From Salinicoccus kekensis (lineage in GTDB: Bacteria > Bacillota > Bacilli > Staphylococcales > Salinicoccaceae), in contig NZ_OBQF01000001.1 in assembly GCF_900220995.1 (NCBI RefSeq), forward strand, positions 1 through 64,000: 64,000 nucleotides of DNA. The letters run 5' to 3'. The translations under genes were made by a program, and so were the position numbers. The notes below the pieces were generated by a model that worked only from the letters and a program-made list of their open reading frames with translations, ran no database searches and was not told where the DNA came from. Below are positions 16,554 through 25,720 of the stretch, piece by piece; positions within the stretch are counted from its first letter, which is position 1, and each line of letters starts with the position of its first letter.

Positions 16554-17421
16554 AGTGATTGATATTTCCCCACGACTGTATATGTTCGAGGAACTTCTCC
16601 ACAATCGCCAGGTGCTCAAAGTCGGCATTGTACATCAGCCACGTATCGCGTGTGATCGGTGTATCTTCCGAATCCAGGACCGTCTCTTTGTGCAGACGGT
16701 CTTCTTCTTTTAAGCATATGGCGGGAACGATCGTATAGCCGAGACCCCGCTTCACCAGCTCCTTGCTTGTTTCCAGCCGGTCGACCTCCATTTCGATGGT
16801 GGCCGGTGTGGAATAAGTTTCAGCCCACCAGCGCTGGATGATTGTTTTGAGGGAAGTGTCGGTACTGTACTGGATCTGTTTATACCCAGGAAGATTCTTA
16901 AGATCAAGTTTCTCCTGGGAAACGATGTAGATGGGTTCTTTATTCAGCAGCACCTTATGCTTATGGCCGGGGTAGTCCGTGCGCAGGATGCCGAGGTGGA
17001 TGTTGCCTTTCGAGAGGGCGTTGTAGATGATACTGCTCCAGCCTGTTGTGACGTTGAAGCGGACTTTCGGATACTTCAGCGAAAAACTTTTAAGCAGATC
17101 CGGCAGCACATACTGGGCGAAGTTGCTCGAGACGCCGATCTTCAGTGTGCCGGCAATTTCATCCTCCATATTATTGATGTTGTCCTTCATGATCATGAAT
17201 TCCTTGAGCATCTCACGGGCGTAATCGACGAGGTATTCACCTTCCGCGGTGAATTCGATGCCGCTCCGTGTCTTGATGATGAGGTCGGCGCCGATTTCCT
17301 CCTCCAGATTCTTAAGTCTGTAGCTTAAGGAAGGCTGGGAGACGAAAAGCTTCTCCGCCGTTTTGGTGATGTTCTTCTCTTCATATAATATGCTCAGCAT
17401 GTTCCAGTCTTTATAATCCAT
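16552..17421 (-). CDS. LysR-family transcriptional regulator of the tct/tcu genes
   Basis: About 289 residues. The N-terminal winged helix (residues 1-60) includes NITKTAEKLFVSQPSLSYRL as the recognition region, then LEEEIGADLIIKTRSGIEFT. The two-lobed effector domain follows (GTLKIGVSSNFAQYVLPDLL and onward). ATG 17421 is chosen over GTG 17430 because GGAGTGGAG fits it. It is divergent from tctC. The gap contains a perfect 8-bp palindrome at 17499-17520 in the position of a LysR box. It most likely activates transport genes in response to a tricarboxylate, and may also act on tcuA, which lies convergent to it. Confidence 0.85.
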   Translation of the reverse strand: MDYKDWNMLSILYEEKNITKTAEKLFVSQPSLSYRLKNLEEEIGADLIIKTRSGIEFTAEGEYLVDYAREMLKEFMIMKDNINNMEDEIAGTLKIGVSSNFAQYVLPDLLKSFSLKYPKVRFNVTTGWSSIIYNALSKGNIHLGILRTDYPGHKHKVLLNKEPIYIVSQEKLDLKNLPGYKQIQYSTDTSLKTIIQRWWAETYSTPATIEMEVDRLETSKELVKRGLGYTIVPAICLKEEDRLHKETVLDSEDTPITRDTWLMYNADFEHLAIVEKFLEHIQSWGNINH

Positions 17422-17498
17422 GAACTCCACTCCGAACTTTTTAAATATTTAGTATATTCGACTCCCATTATGGGGCATATCTATGAGGTTATCAAATT

Positions 17499-17520
17499 AT
17501 TTTATCGGATCGGATAAAAT
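17499..17520. promoter_or_regulatory. Candidate LysR box
   Basis: ATTTTATC (17499-17506) and GATAAAAT (17513-17520) form a perfect inverted repeat with a 6-base spacer. It also fits the T-N11-A pattern of LysR sites and lies about 78 bp upstream of the LysR start. Confidence 0.5.
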
Positions 17521-17540
17521 ATCAATATTTCACTTATGTT

Positions 17541-17556
17541 ATGTAAGCGGTTACTA
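17541..17556 (+). promoter_or_regulatory. cre-like catabolite repression site before tctC
   Basis: ATGTAAGCGGTTACTA matches the CcpA consensus WTGNNARCGNWWWCAW at all but one fixed position. It lies 32-47 bp before the tctC start, where bound CcpA would hinder transcription. This suggests the transporter is repressed when preferred sugars are available. Confidence 0.6.
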
Positions 17557-17587
17557 TATGTCTATAACATTCGGGGGGATGGAAAAT

Positions 17588-18691
17588 ATGAAAAAACTAT
17601 TCTTGATGATATCTATAATATTTTTATGCGGTGCGCTGATGGCCTTGAATCCGCTGACTACGAACGGCAGCGGGGAAGAGGAACCGGCCGGGCACAATCT
17701 TTTGACCTTCGTCGTGCCTTTTGAGGCAGGGGGCGGCACGGATATATTCGGCCGCTTCTTCACACCTTACTTCTCCGACCAGCTGGAAGGGAACCCGCTC
17801 GTGCAGGTGGAAAACATTCCGGGCGGGGCGAGCATCACCGGCACAAACGAATATGCGCAGGCGAAGCCGAAGGACGGCAGCCACCTGCTGACATCGAGTG
17901 CTTCCTCGCATATCCCTTACATGCTGGACCAGTCTTCCGTAGATTATGACTTCAAAGGTATGAAGCCGATCATCGGCTCGCCGATGGGTGGTGTCGTCTA
18001 TTCTACGCCGGAGAAAGCAGAACAGTTCAAGGAGGATCTGACGAGTTTCGAGGAGCCGCTTTATTATGCAGGCATTTCACCGAGCGGACTGGACCTTGTG
18101 ACACTGCTCTCATATGAAGTGCTCGACCTCAATTTCCATGGTGTCCTCGGCTACGGCGGGCGCGGCCCGTCGCGTGTCGCATTCGAGCAGGGCGAGAGCA
18201 ACCTGGACTACCAGACGACCTCGGCCTACAACAATAACGTCAAGCCGCTCGTGGAGAACGGCACTGCCGAACCACTGTACAGCCTCGGGCAGATTGATGA
18301 GAACGGCAATCTTGTCAGGGACCCGCAGTTTCCGGAACTGCCGACGGTGGAGGAAGTCTATATCGACCAGTACGGCGAAGCACCGACAGGTGAAGTCTGG
18401 GAGGCCTACAAGCAGATGGTGAACGCGGCTTATACTTTGAATAAAGTCATCTGGGTCCATGAAGATGCACCTGTTGAATCGATTGCGCGCCTGCAGGACG
18501 GGGCGGAAGGCATCAAACAGGATGCGGATTTCATTGAAAATGCAGAAGTCGTACTGGAAGGCTATGAAGTCCTCACGGGTGATGCGCTGCAGAAGCAGAT
18601 TGATGAAGCATTCAACGTTTCCGACAGCAGTAAAAATTTAATACAGGCTTATCTTCTTGAAAAATACGATCTGGATATTACAGAGCTCTAG
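17588..18691 (+). CDS. tctC: Tripartite tricarboxylate transporter substrate-binding protein TctC
   Basis: 367 residues, starting at ATG 17588 nine bases after GGGGGG. An N-terminal hydrophobic signal (MKKLFLMISIIFLCGALMA) lacks a standard lipobox, so it may be a cleaved or uncleaved signal rather than a lipoprotein. The mature part carries the Bug/TctC pattern: FVVPFEAGGGTDIFGRFF near residue 45, ENIPGGASITGTNEYAQA, and PKDGSHLL. It captures a carboxylate outside the cell for TctAB. First gene of the tctC-tctA-tctB-prpF run, with gaps of 12, -1 and 19 bases. Confidence 0.85.
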   Translation: MKKLFLMISIIFLCGALMALNPLTTNGSGEEEPAGHNLLTFVVPFEAGGGTDIFGRFFTPYFSDQLEGNPLVQVENIPGGASITGTNEYAQAKPKDGSHLLTSSASSHIPYMLDQSSVDYDFKGMKPIIGSPMGGVVYSTPEKAEQFKEDLTSFEEPLYYAGISPSGLDLVTLLSYEVLDLNFHGVLGYGGRGPSRVAFEQGESNLDYQTTSAYNNNVKPLVENGTAEPLYSLGQIDENGNLVRDPQFPELPTVEEVYIDQYGEAPTGEVWEAYKQMVNAAYTLNKVIWVHEDAPVESIARLQDGAEGIKQDADFIENAEVVLEGYEVLTGDALQKQIDEAFNVSDSSKNLIQAYLLEKYDLDITEL

Positions 18692-18703
18692 GAGGGGTTC
18701 ATT

Positions 18704-20188
18704 ATGATAGAAAGCGCAATTGAAGCATTGACGATCGTACTGGATCCCTCACGGCTCATCTATATGTTCTTAGGGATCGGAATCGGCATCATCGTTGGCC
18801 TGCTGCCCGGGCTGAGCGGCACGGTGGGCATGGCATTGCTGCTGCCGTTCGTCTTCGGGATGGACCCTTATGTGGGAATCGCCTTACTCATCGGTATGGT
18901 CGCCGTCATACAGACAGGCGACACTTTCCCTTCCGTACTGCTTGGCATACCCGGGACCTCCGGCTCCCAGGCCACCATCATGGACGGCTATCCGCTCGCC
19001 CAGCAGGGCAAGGCCGCTAAAGCGATGGGGGCGGCGTTCTTCAGTTCGCTCGTCGGCGGGGTCATCGGGGGGATCGCTTTATTTTTAACAATCCCGTTCG
19101 CGGAACCTTTGATCACTGCATTCAGTTCACCGGAACTGTTCATGTTGACGATGCTTGGTCTCAGCATGACAGGGCTGCTCGCCGGAAAGTCGGTGTTCAA
19201 AGGGATCCTTGCAGGCCTGGTCGGACTGCTGCTCGGTGCAATCGGCAGTGCACCCGCGGTGCCGGAATACCGTTACACTTTCGACTCACTGTATTTGACG
19301 CAGGGGCTGTCACTGCCGGTCGTTGCCATGGCCATCTTCGCATTCCCGATCATCATCACGATGCTTACGGATAAAAAGAAGGTGACTGAAGCGGCAAAGC
19401 TTGAAGGCGGTGCCCTGCAGGGTGTGATGACGTCACTGAAGAACAAGTTCCTGATGGCAAGGAGTGCGGTCGTCGGTGTCATCATCGGTTTCATACCGGG
19501 ACTCGGCGGCAGCGTCGTCGACTGGATCGCCTACGGCTTCGGTAAAAAGACCGTAAAGAACAACACCTTCGGTGAAGGGGATATCCGGGGTGTGATCGCA
19601 CCCGAAAGTGCCAACAACGCAAAAGAGGGCGGCTCGATGATTCCGACACTCTTATTCGGCATACCGGGAAGCGGAACAACGGCGATACTGCTCGGCGGGC
19701 TCACACTGATGGGGCTTGAAGCGGGACCTTCCATGATCACAACGAACTTAGATGTGACGCTCTCGATAGTTTGGACACTTGTATTCGCCAACATCTTCGG
19801 TGCAATACTGTGCCTGATGCTCATCCGGCCGATTTCGAAACTCAGTACGATCAGCGGCGAGTTGATCGTGCCGTTCCTGCTGGTGCTGCTCGTCATCGGC
19901 GCCTACCAGAGTTCATTGTCGTGGGGTGACCTTGTCGTATTCGTCCTCATCGGCCTGTTCGGCTACGTCATGACCATCCTCGACTGGCCGAGGCCGCCGC
20001 TTCTCATCGGTTTCGTCCTTGCGATGTCGGCGGAAAGGTATTACTGGATATCCATCGAAAGGTACGGATGGGAATGGATCACGAATCCGCTGGTGATCGT
20101 CCTTGCGGTGGTCATCCTGGTGCTCCTGACAGGCGGCGCCATCATGAAGCGGTTCAGTCAAAAGGTTGAAAGCGGAGGTGAAAGCTGA
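18704..20188 (+). CDS. tctA: Tripartite tricarboxylate transporter large permease TctA
   Basis: 494 residues, the usual TctA length, with about ten to twelve membrane helices. The family motif GIIVGLLPGLSGTVGMALLLPF is near residue 25, a second inverted copy IGFIPGLGGSVVDW is near 260, and GIPGTSGSQATIMDGYPLA is near 85. It starts at ATG 18704 after AGGAGGGG, and its TGA overlaps the tctB start by one base. It forms the transport channel with TctB, driven by an ion gradient. Confidence 0.9.
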   Translation: MIESAIEALTIVLDPSRLIYMFLGIGIGIIVGLLPGLSGTVGMALLLPFVFGMDPYVGIALLIGMVAVIQTGDTFPSVLLGIPGTSGSQATIMDGYPLAQQGKAAKAMGAAFFSSLVGGVIGGIALFLTIPFAEPLITAFSSPELFMLTMLGLSMTGLLAGKSVFKGILAGLVGLLLGAIGSAPAVPEYRYTFDSLYLTQGLSLPVVAMAIFAFPIIITMLTDKKKVTEAAKLEGGALQGVMTSLKNKFLMARSAVVGVIIGFIPGLGGSVVDWIAYGFGKKTVKNNTFGEGDIRGVIAPESANNAKEGGSMIPTLLFGIPGSGTTAILLGGLTLMGLEAGPSMITTNLDVTLSIVWTLVFANIFGAILCLMLIRPISKLSTISGELIVPFLLVLLVIGAYQSSLSWGDLVVFVLIGLFGYVMTILDWPRPPLLIGFVLAMSAERYYWISIERYGWEWITNPLVIVLAVVILVLLTGGAIMKRFSQKVESGGES

Positions 20189-20631
20189 TGAACAAAGCTC
20201 TGGCCAATATAATATTCACCGGGTTCATGTTCCTGCTGTTCACCTTCGCGTGGATAGAAGCGCTGAATTTCACCCGGCTGGCACAGTTCTTCCCTTTGTA
20301 TATATCACTCGCCGGTTCGACATTATCCCTCGTGTATCTTCTGAAGACGCTTGTCGATTATAAAAAGGAGACGACGGCGGAGGAACGTGCAGAGCATATA
20401 TTGATACTCAAGCCACTGCGTTATATCGGATGGGTGATCGGTTACCTCATTTTGATATATGTCTTCGGGTTCATCATCTCGACTGCGGTATTCCTGTTTG
20501 TATTCCTGATCTACGAATCCCGTATGAAGGTGATGCAATCTTTATTGTCCATGGCCATCACACTTGTCGTCGTGACGTATTTGAGCGCAGCAATCAACAT
20601 CGAGTGGCCGGCGAGTCTCCTCGGACTATAG
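20188..20631 (+). CDS. tctB: Tripartite tricarboxylate transporter small subunit TctB
   Basis: 147 residues with four predicted membrane helices (about 5-25, 35-55, 80-105 and 120-140), the standard size and topology of TctB. Sequence conservation in this subunit is low, so the call leans on position directly after tctA (TGATG overlap) and topology. GGAGGTGA precedes the start. Confidence 0.85.
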   Translation: MNKALANIIFTGFMFLLFTFAWIEALNFTRLAQFFPLYISLAGSTLSLVYLLKTLVDYKKETTAEERAEHILILKPLRYIGWVIGYLILIYVFGFIISTAVFLFVFLIYESRMKVMQSLLSMAITLVVVTYLSAAINIEWPASLLGL

Positions 20632-20650
20632 AAGAAAAGGAGAGGGAAAC

Positions 20651-21847
20651 ATGTATGAATTTGAAAAGATCCGCTCCGTCATCATCAGGGGCGGGACGAG
20701 TAAAGGTGTATTCATAATGAAGAACGAATTGCCGTCGGAACCTGCGACGCGGGACCGAGTCATCTCATCGATGTTCGGCGGAGCCGACGACCGGCAAATC
20801 GACGGCCTCGGCGGTGCAAACTCCCTGACCAGCAAGGTCGCCATCATCAGCGTATCGAGAAGAGCAGATGCGGACGTCGATTATACATTCGGGCAGGTCG
20901 ATGTGAAGACAGGGATCATCGATTATAATTCCAACTGCGGCAATATATTGAGCGGTGTCGGTCCTTTTGCGATAGACGAAGGGCTGGTTGAAATATCGGA
21001 ACCCGTAACCCGCGTCAGAATCTACAATACGAATACAGAAAAGGTAATCCATGCGGAAGTGCCAGTGCAGAACGGCAAGGCTGCGATCACCGGCGACTAT
21101 GCGATAGACGGTGTGCCGGGCACGGGTGCGAAGATCACACTCGACTTCATCGATGCGGCAGGCTCCAAGACCGGCGCCCTGTTCCCGACGGGGCAGAGGA
21201 AAGAGTTTATGACGCTGGATAATTACGGTGATGTCGAAGTCAGCATTATCGATGTTGCGACACCTGCCGTCTTCGTGAGGTCGGAAAGCCTCGGACTTAC
21301 AGGCACGGAGCTGAGCCATGAACTATCAGTTGAGCATCTTGAAGTGCTTGAGAAGATACGCGGCACCGCTGCAGAGCGGCTCGGTTTCGTCGATGATCCG
21401 GATGAAGCGGTCGTGAAGACCCCGTCTTCCCCAAAAGTCATCATGGTATCGGAAAGCAGGGATTACACTTCTGAGTCAGGCGATGTGATTGAAGAGGCAG
21501 ACCTCAGCATCACCGCACGGGCGATGTCCATGCAGAAGATGCACAAAGCCTATCCCGTAACCGGTGGACTCTGCACGGCCAGTGCCACGCAGCTTAAAGG
21601 CACGGTGGTCCATGATGTCTGTCGTGAGGCAGACAGTGACGAAGACATAGTGATCGGCCATCCGACAGGGAAGATGAAGTTCGTCGTAGACATCGAGGAC
21701 TCAGGGGATGAAGTGACATTCCACAAGACCGCTGTGGCCAGAACCGCGAGGCGACTGATGGAAGGCCATGCCTATGTCTCAAAGAATATATTCTGGCAGA
21801 CGCCGGTGCACGAGGAAGAAGAGAGTCATCATAAGACGCTCGCCTGA
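20651..21847 (+). CDS. PrpF/aconitate-isomerase-family protein
   Basis: 398 residues, starting at ATG 20651 after GGAGAGGG. The N-terminus IRSVIIRGGTSKGVFIMKNELP and the IDGLGGANSLTSKVAIIS block near residue 55 are signatures of the PrpF superfamily (DAP-epimerase fold). NSNCGNILSGVGPFA near residue 98 carries the conserved Cys. Members isomerise 2-methylaconitate, 4-oxalomesaconate or aconitate. Placed behind tctCAB and near tcuA, an aconitate or trans-aconitate isomerase that feeds the TCA cycle is the best guess. Exact substrate unproven. Last gene of the operon. Confidence 0.8.
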   Translation: MYEFEKIRSVIIRGGTSKGVFIMKNELPSEPATRDRVISSMFGGADDRQIDGLGGANSLTSKVAIISVSRRADADVDYTFGQVDVKTGIIDYNSNCGNILSGVGPFAIDEGLVEISEPVTRVRIYNTNTEKVIHAEVPVQNGKAAITGDYAIDGVPGTGAKITLDFIDAAGSKTGALFPTGQRKEFMTLDNYGDVEVSIIDVATPAVFVRSESLGLTGTELSHELSVEHLEVLEKIRGTAAERLGFVDDPDEAVVKTPSSPKVIMVSESRDYTSESGDVIEEADLSITARAMSMQKMHKAYPVTGGLCTASATQLKGTVVHDVCREADSDEDIVIGHPTGKMKFVVDIEDSGDEVTFHKTAVARTARRLMEGHAYVSKNIFWQTPVHEEEESHHKTLA

Positions 21848-21880
21848 TCAGACATTAAACCACAAAATAATAAAACCAGT

Positions 21881-21918
21881 AAAAATCATGTTCATCTTAC
21901 GGTGGATATGATTTTTTT
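21881..21918 (+). terminator. Terminator of the tct operon
   Basis: AAAAATCAT (21881-21889) pairs with ATGATTTTT (21908-21916), with an imperfect middle and a T-run. AT-rich stem, moderate strength. Confidence 0.6.
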
Positions 21919-22046
21919 ATTTTAGTGTGCATGATTATCCCATGAATTGGGAAGATATATGTGAATGTGGTTTACTTAACAGGTTCAATTACAAAAGTCT
22001 GATGTGAGTGTCAGGCTTCGACAATATAAATGAAGGTGGAATGAAT

Positions 22047-22940
22047 ATGTATGATGTAATCGTCATCGGCGGTGGACCCGCAGGACTCAGTGCCGCCTTG
22101 AATTTCGGACGCGGATTAAAGGAGACGCTCGTCATTGATGCAGGAGAGCCGAGGAACAAAGTGGCGGAGGTGTCGAACGGTTTCCTGACACAGGATGACA
22201 TCAGTCCTTATGAATTCAGGGAAAAAGCACGGAAAGACGTATTGAAATACGACAATGTGTCGCTCACGAATGACCGGGTGACAGATATCAATAAAGACGG
22301 AGAGGACTTCATCATTTCCACGGAGTTGGATGAATTCAAAAGCCGGCAGGTCCTGCTTGCGACAGGGCTTAAGGAGGAGACGCCGGATATCGAGAATTTT
22401 GATGAGTTCTATGGCACTTCCGCATTCTACTGCCCGTGGTGTGATGGCTACGAATTAAAAGGTAAACGTATTGCGGTCATGGCGGATGAAGATTCCACAA
22501 GCAACCTTGTCATGCTGATCGCAAACTGGAGCGACGACCTCATCATTTGCACGGACGGTAAAAGCCTCCTGAATGATGAAGATAAGGCAATGCTTAAAAA
22601 TAAAGGATTTGACTACAACGAATCACCAGTTTCCAAGATGGTGGGCAGTGACGGCATGCTGGAAAAACTCGAATTCGAGGACGGGACGAGTGAAGTCGTT
22701 GAAGGCATGTTCGCCAAAATGAACTGGGAAACCGACTTTGAATTTCTCGAGACCCTCGGTCCGGACAGGGAAGACGACGGCGGACTCAGGACCAACCCAG
22801 TCGGTGAAACATCGGTAAAGGGACTATTTACAGCCGGTGAAACGAAGACAGGTGTTTCAAGCCAGCTGATTAATGCCGCCGCAAGCGGTGCTGATGTCGC
22901 GAAAAGCATGATGATCGGGTTGATGAAGGAAGAATTTTAA
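22047..22940 (+). CDS. Thioredoxin-reductase-like FAD oxidoreductase
   Basis: About 297 residues. The protein opens with the FAD motif VIVIGGGPAGLSAALNFGRG, has the redox pair CPWCDGYE near residue 130, and ends with the second FAD motif GLFTAGETKTG. The residues after the CxxC pair (GKRIAVMADED) lack the normal GxGxxA NADPH-binding loop. That departs from true TrxB and resembles the smaller reductases found in many Staphylococcaceae and actinobacteria. ATG 22047 is chosen because AGGTGG lies seven bases upstream. Apparently monocistronic, with no obvious partner thioredoxin. Confidence 0.8.
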   Translation: MYDVIVIGGGPAGLSAALNFGRGLKETLVIDAGEPRNKVAEVSNGFLTQDDISPYEFREKARKDVLKYDNVSLTNDRVTDINKDGEDFIISTELDEFKSRQVLLATGLKEETPDIENFDEFYGTSAFYCPWCDGYELKGKRIAVMADEDSTSNLVMLIANWSDDLIICTDGKSLLNDEDKAMLKNKGFDYNESPVSKMVGSDGMLEKLEFEDGTSEVVEGMFAKMNWETDFEFLETLGPDREDDGGLRTNPVGETSVKGLFTAGETKTGVSSQLINAAASGADVAKSMMIGLMKEEF

Positions 22941-23097
22941 TTTTTCTTAAAGTATTCGAGGAGAATCTTATTTCTTTTGAAATATTATTGAAACTAACTT
23001 TTTGTGTAGATGGATGTTTGAATATTTAAAACTTTTATATAAGAAAGCTTTTGCATAACTTAAATTAACAATAGTTGTTTTAATGTAATATCAGAGG

Positions 23098-23151
23098 ATA
23101 TTATTAAACTTATATTGTAAATAACTGCAATATATAGGATACTTATTACAA
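23098..23151. repeat. Second copy of the 54-bp element, before the IS21/helicase-nuclease block
   Basis: Matches 11367-11420 at 45 of 54 bases, including the inverted repeat TTGTAAATAA/TTATTACAA. It lies in an otherwise empty AT-rich gap (22941-23276). The IS21 element from about 23277 separates it from the helicase-nuclease gene. Without that element the gap would be near 205 bp. Confidence 0.7.
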
Positions 23152-23434
23152 TATGATTTTTCTTATTTAATAAGTATAAGTACTTTCTCATAACTTATAT
23201 AAACTTTATAAATTTATTTCTAAATGAAAAAGAAACATACTAAAAAATTAAGATGTTAAACATTTGTTTTTTTGATGTGTATGGCAAAATGAAAGTGCAG
23301 AGCTTTGCAGGGAGAAAATGCAGAGTCCTGCACTGCTTTAATTGGTGCAGATATTAAAAAAGGACTTGCCAGCCACCCCAAGTCCCTCTACCGTTATTGG
23401 TGTCGAATCAATAACACAGTGGAGGTCAGGAAGG

Positions 23435-24859
23435 ATGCTAGCAATGTCCGATATCAATTGTATCAAACACTTGAGAAACACCAAAGGTTTATCCATATCA
23501 GAAATACAAAAAACGCTGGGCATCAATTGGCGCACAGCCAAGAAATATGCAGATGAAGATCAGTTGCCGGAAGAAAAGCAGACGAAGAAAACCGGGATGA
23601 TGTATGAAGAAAAGTGGGGAGAGATTGTTTCCGGTTGGCTATTCGAAGACCGCAGGCTGAAACGGAAGCTGAGACGGAACAAGAAACAGATATTCGAAGA
23701 ACTGAAAGCCCACGGGTTCCCGGGTTCTTACCGCACGGTCTGTTACTTCATCGACGACTGGCGGCACGGCCACAGTACAGAAGACAGTCCGGATAAAGGC
23801 TATGAACGTCTGGAACATCCGCCGGGGGAAGCCCAAGTCGATTTCGGCACGATGGAGACCGTTCAAGATGGCGAATTCGTCGATGTTCACACCCTGGTCA
23901 TGTCGTTCCCCTACAGTAACGCCGCAGTGGCCGTCCCCCTGCCGGGTGAGAACCAGGAATGTTTCCTGCACGGGCTAAAAGTATTATTCCATCAGTGCGG
24001 CGGTGTGCCAAAACAGATCCGGATTGATAATCTGACGCCTGCCGTGAAGAAAACACGGTCCCGGTTTGACGAGGCGGAATTGACGGATGCCTTCATCCAG
24101 TTCCAGAACCATTACGGGTTCGAGACCCAGGTGTGCAACCCGAGAAGTGGGCATGAGAAAGGCAGTGTGGAAAACAAAGTTGGCTATGTCCGGTACAACT
24201 TCTTCAGTGCCTCCCCTGTGATCGAGAGTTTCAAGCATCTGACAGATATGCTTCAGACCCAACTGGTGAAGGACCGGGGGCGCCTGCATTATGAGAAAAA
24301 CGTGCCCATTGAAAGACTTTGGAACGATGAACAGCGCCACCTGCTGCATCTGCCGACCACAGACTACCCTGTCTTCAGAACGATCGAGGGTCGGGTCAAT
24401 AAGTATAATGAAGTGACATTGGACCAAACCCGGATACATATTCCCCGGGCCGCCAACCATCCACGGCTCCGTCTCGTGCTGACATGGGACCGGTATAAGG
24501 CAGTCACCGACGATGGAGAGATTCTGGCGGATGACCACCGCCCTTATATGAATCGACGCCGGGCCATCCCATGGCAGACCGTCGTCAAAGGATGGATCCA
24601 TAAACCCAGGGTCATCGCCTACTCGAGATACACGAAATACTTGCCTGGGAGAGTCAAAGACTACCTGTTGGTCGAAGATATCCAGTTACGGAAAGCGCGC
24701 TTGAACACACTGGCCAATTTACTGGTGACACATGATATGAAACAGATCAATCAGGAATTTTATGACATACTGTCCACAGCGGAAGAGGATCCTTATGGGG
24801 TCGACTGGACACACTACGATGCATTGGCACCTGCACAGACTGGCGGTGGCACATCATGA
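23435..24859 (+). CDS. istA: IS21-family transposase IstA
   Basis: 474 residues from ATG 23435, chosen because GGAGG lies nine bases upstream. The N-terminal helix-turn-helix holds LSISEIQKTLGINWRTAKKY. The DDE core has QVDFGTM (first Asp, near residue 130), RIDNLTP (second Asp, near 197) and HEKGSVENKVG (Glu). The C-terminal half is the usual Mu-type beta-barrel extension. Frame intact, so the element may be active. It overlaps istB by four bases. Confidence 0.92.
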   Translation: MLAMSDINCIKHLRNTKGLSISEIQKTLGINWRTAKKYADEDQLPEEKQTKKTGMMYEEKWGEIVSGWLFEDRRLKRKLRRNKKQIFEELKAHGFPGSYRTVCYFIDDWRHGHSTEDSPDKGYERLEHPPGEAQVDFGTMETVQDGEFVDVHTLVMSFPYSNAAVAVPLPGENQECFLHGLKVLFHQCGGVPKQIRIDNLTPAVKKTRSRFDEAELTDAFIQFQNHYGFETQVCNPRSGHEKGSVENKVGYVRYNFFSASPVIESFKHLTDMLQTQLVKDRGRLHYEKNVPIERLWNDEQRHLLHLPTTDYPVFRTIEGRVNKYNEVTLDQTRIHIPRAANHPRLRLVLTWDRYKAVTDDGEILADDHRPYMNRRRAIPWQTVVKGWIHKPRVIAYSRYTKYLPGRVKDYLLVEDIQLRKARLNTLANLLVTHDMKQINQEFYDILSTAEEDPYGVDWTHYDALAPAQTGGGTS

Positions 24860-25581
24860 GTGAGCAATTACGGGAGATGTGCAAATCCCTGCGTCTGGCC
24901 TATGTCGCTGACATATATGACCAGACGCCTTATGAATCGTCCGAGCAGTTTCTGGAAGCGATCTTTGCGGAAGAATTCCGACTGCGGGAAGAGGCGAAAG
25001 TCCAGCGGCTGCTCAAGAAAGCCAAATTTTTGGATGGCAAAAATTTATCGGATTATGAGTGGCATGACCAAATCCGGTTCCCTGCCCATATCGATCCGGG
25101 TGGCCTACAAAGCCTCTCCTTCATCGAAAACCGGGAGAACGTGGTCTTGATCGGAGCGCCGGGCACCGGTAAGACCCACTTGGCCACAGGGCTGGGCAGG
25201 AGCGCCTGCGAACACGGTTATGAAGTGCGCTTTTTCAGGGTCGCCCAGCTGGTGGAACAATTAGAGCACGCCTTACGTCAGGAGAAACTCGCCGCCTTTA
25301 GAAAACGATTTGAGAAAGTAGATTTGATCGTACTGGATGAAATGGGTTACCTCCCGTTCGGGAAAGAGGGTTCTGAGCTGCTCTTCCAACTCATTTCCGA
25401 GTGGTATGAGCAGAAAAGCCTGGTCATCACGTCCAATCTGGAATTCAGTCAATGGAACAGAATGTTTGTGGACGGCAGACTGACGGCCGCACTGGTGGAT
25501 CGACTCATCCATCATGCCCACGTGCTGTCATTTACCGGTGAAAGTTATCGCCTCAGTCACGCGTTATCGAGATCACATTAA
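24856..25581 (+). CDS. istB: IS21-family helper ATPase IstB
   Basis: 241 residues, AAA+ ATPase of the DnaC/IstB type. Walker A GAPGTGKTH is near residue 100 and Walker B LIVLDEMGYLPF near residue 160. VITSNLEFSQWNRMF and LVDRLIHHAHVLSFTGESYR follow as sensor and arginine-finger regions. Its ATG overlaps the istA stop (ATGA). IstB selects target DNA and assists IstA. Confidence 0.95.
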   Translation: MSEQLREMCKSLRLAYVADIYDQTPYESSEQFLEAIFAEEFRLREEAKVQRLLKKAKFLDGKNLSDYEWHDQIRFPAHIDPGGLQSLSFIENRENVVLIGAPGTGKTHLATGLGRSACEHGYEVRFFRVAQLVEQLEHALRQEKLAAFRKRFEKVDLIVLDEMGYLPFGKEGSELLFQLISEWYEQKSLVITSNLEFSQWNRMFVDGRLTAALVDRLIHHAHVLSFTGESYRLSHALSRSH

Positions 25582-25720
25582 GTGGACACTACAGGGTGGC
25601 AACCCTCTGCACTTTTCATTGCATTTCTATGTACTTTCTTGTTGCGAAACACATTTGAGCTATTTTATAAACTTAAGTAACAATTATATCTTTTATTGTG
25701 TTTAGAAAGGGAGCGAAAAT

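Larger units (their letters stand above)
23277..25640 (+). mobile_element. Complete IS21-family insertion sequence (istA-istB)
   Basis: Two overlapping genes lie between related ends. Left end: ATGGCAAAATGAAAGTGCAG from 23281. Right end, read on the minus strand: ATGCAATGAAAAGTGCAG from about 25630. Additional GTGCAG/ATGCAG repeats follow inside both ends, as in other IS21 members. Exact termini and the target duplication cannot be fixed by eye. The ends and istA differ from the element at 1-1149, but closely resemble the relic at 8021-8130. Confidence 0.8.

Noticed and set aside
11367..23151. The 54-bp pair as attachment sites of one 11.7-kb element
   Set aside because: The enclosed DNA includes ordinary metabolic genes, no integrase is present, and the copies differ at nine positions; the shared upstream position is a better explanation.
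22941..23276. A gene in the AT-rich gap before the IS21 element
   Set aside because: No frame of useful length with a ribosome site; only the 54-bp element is notable.
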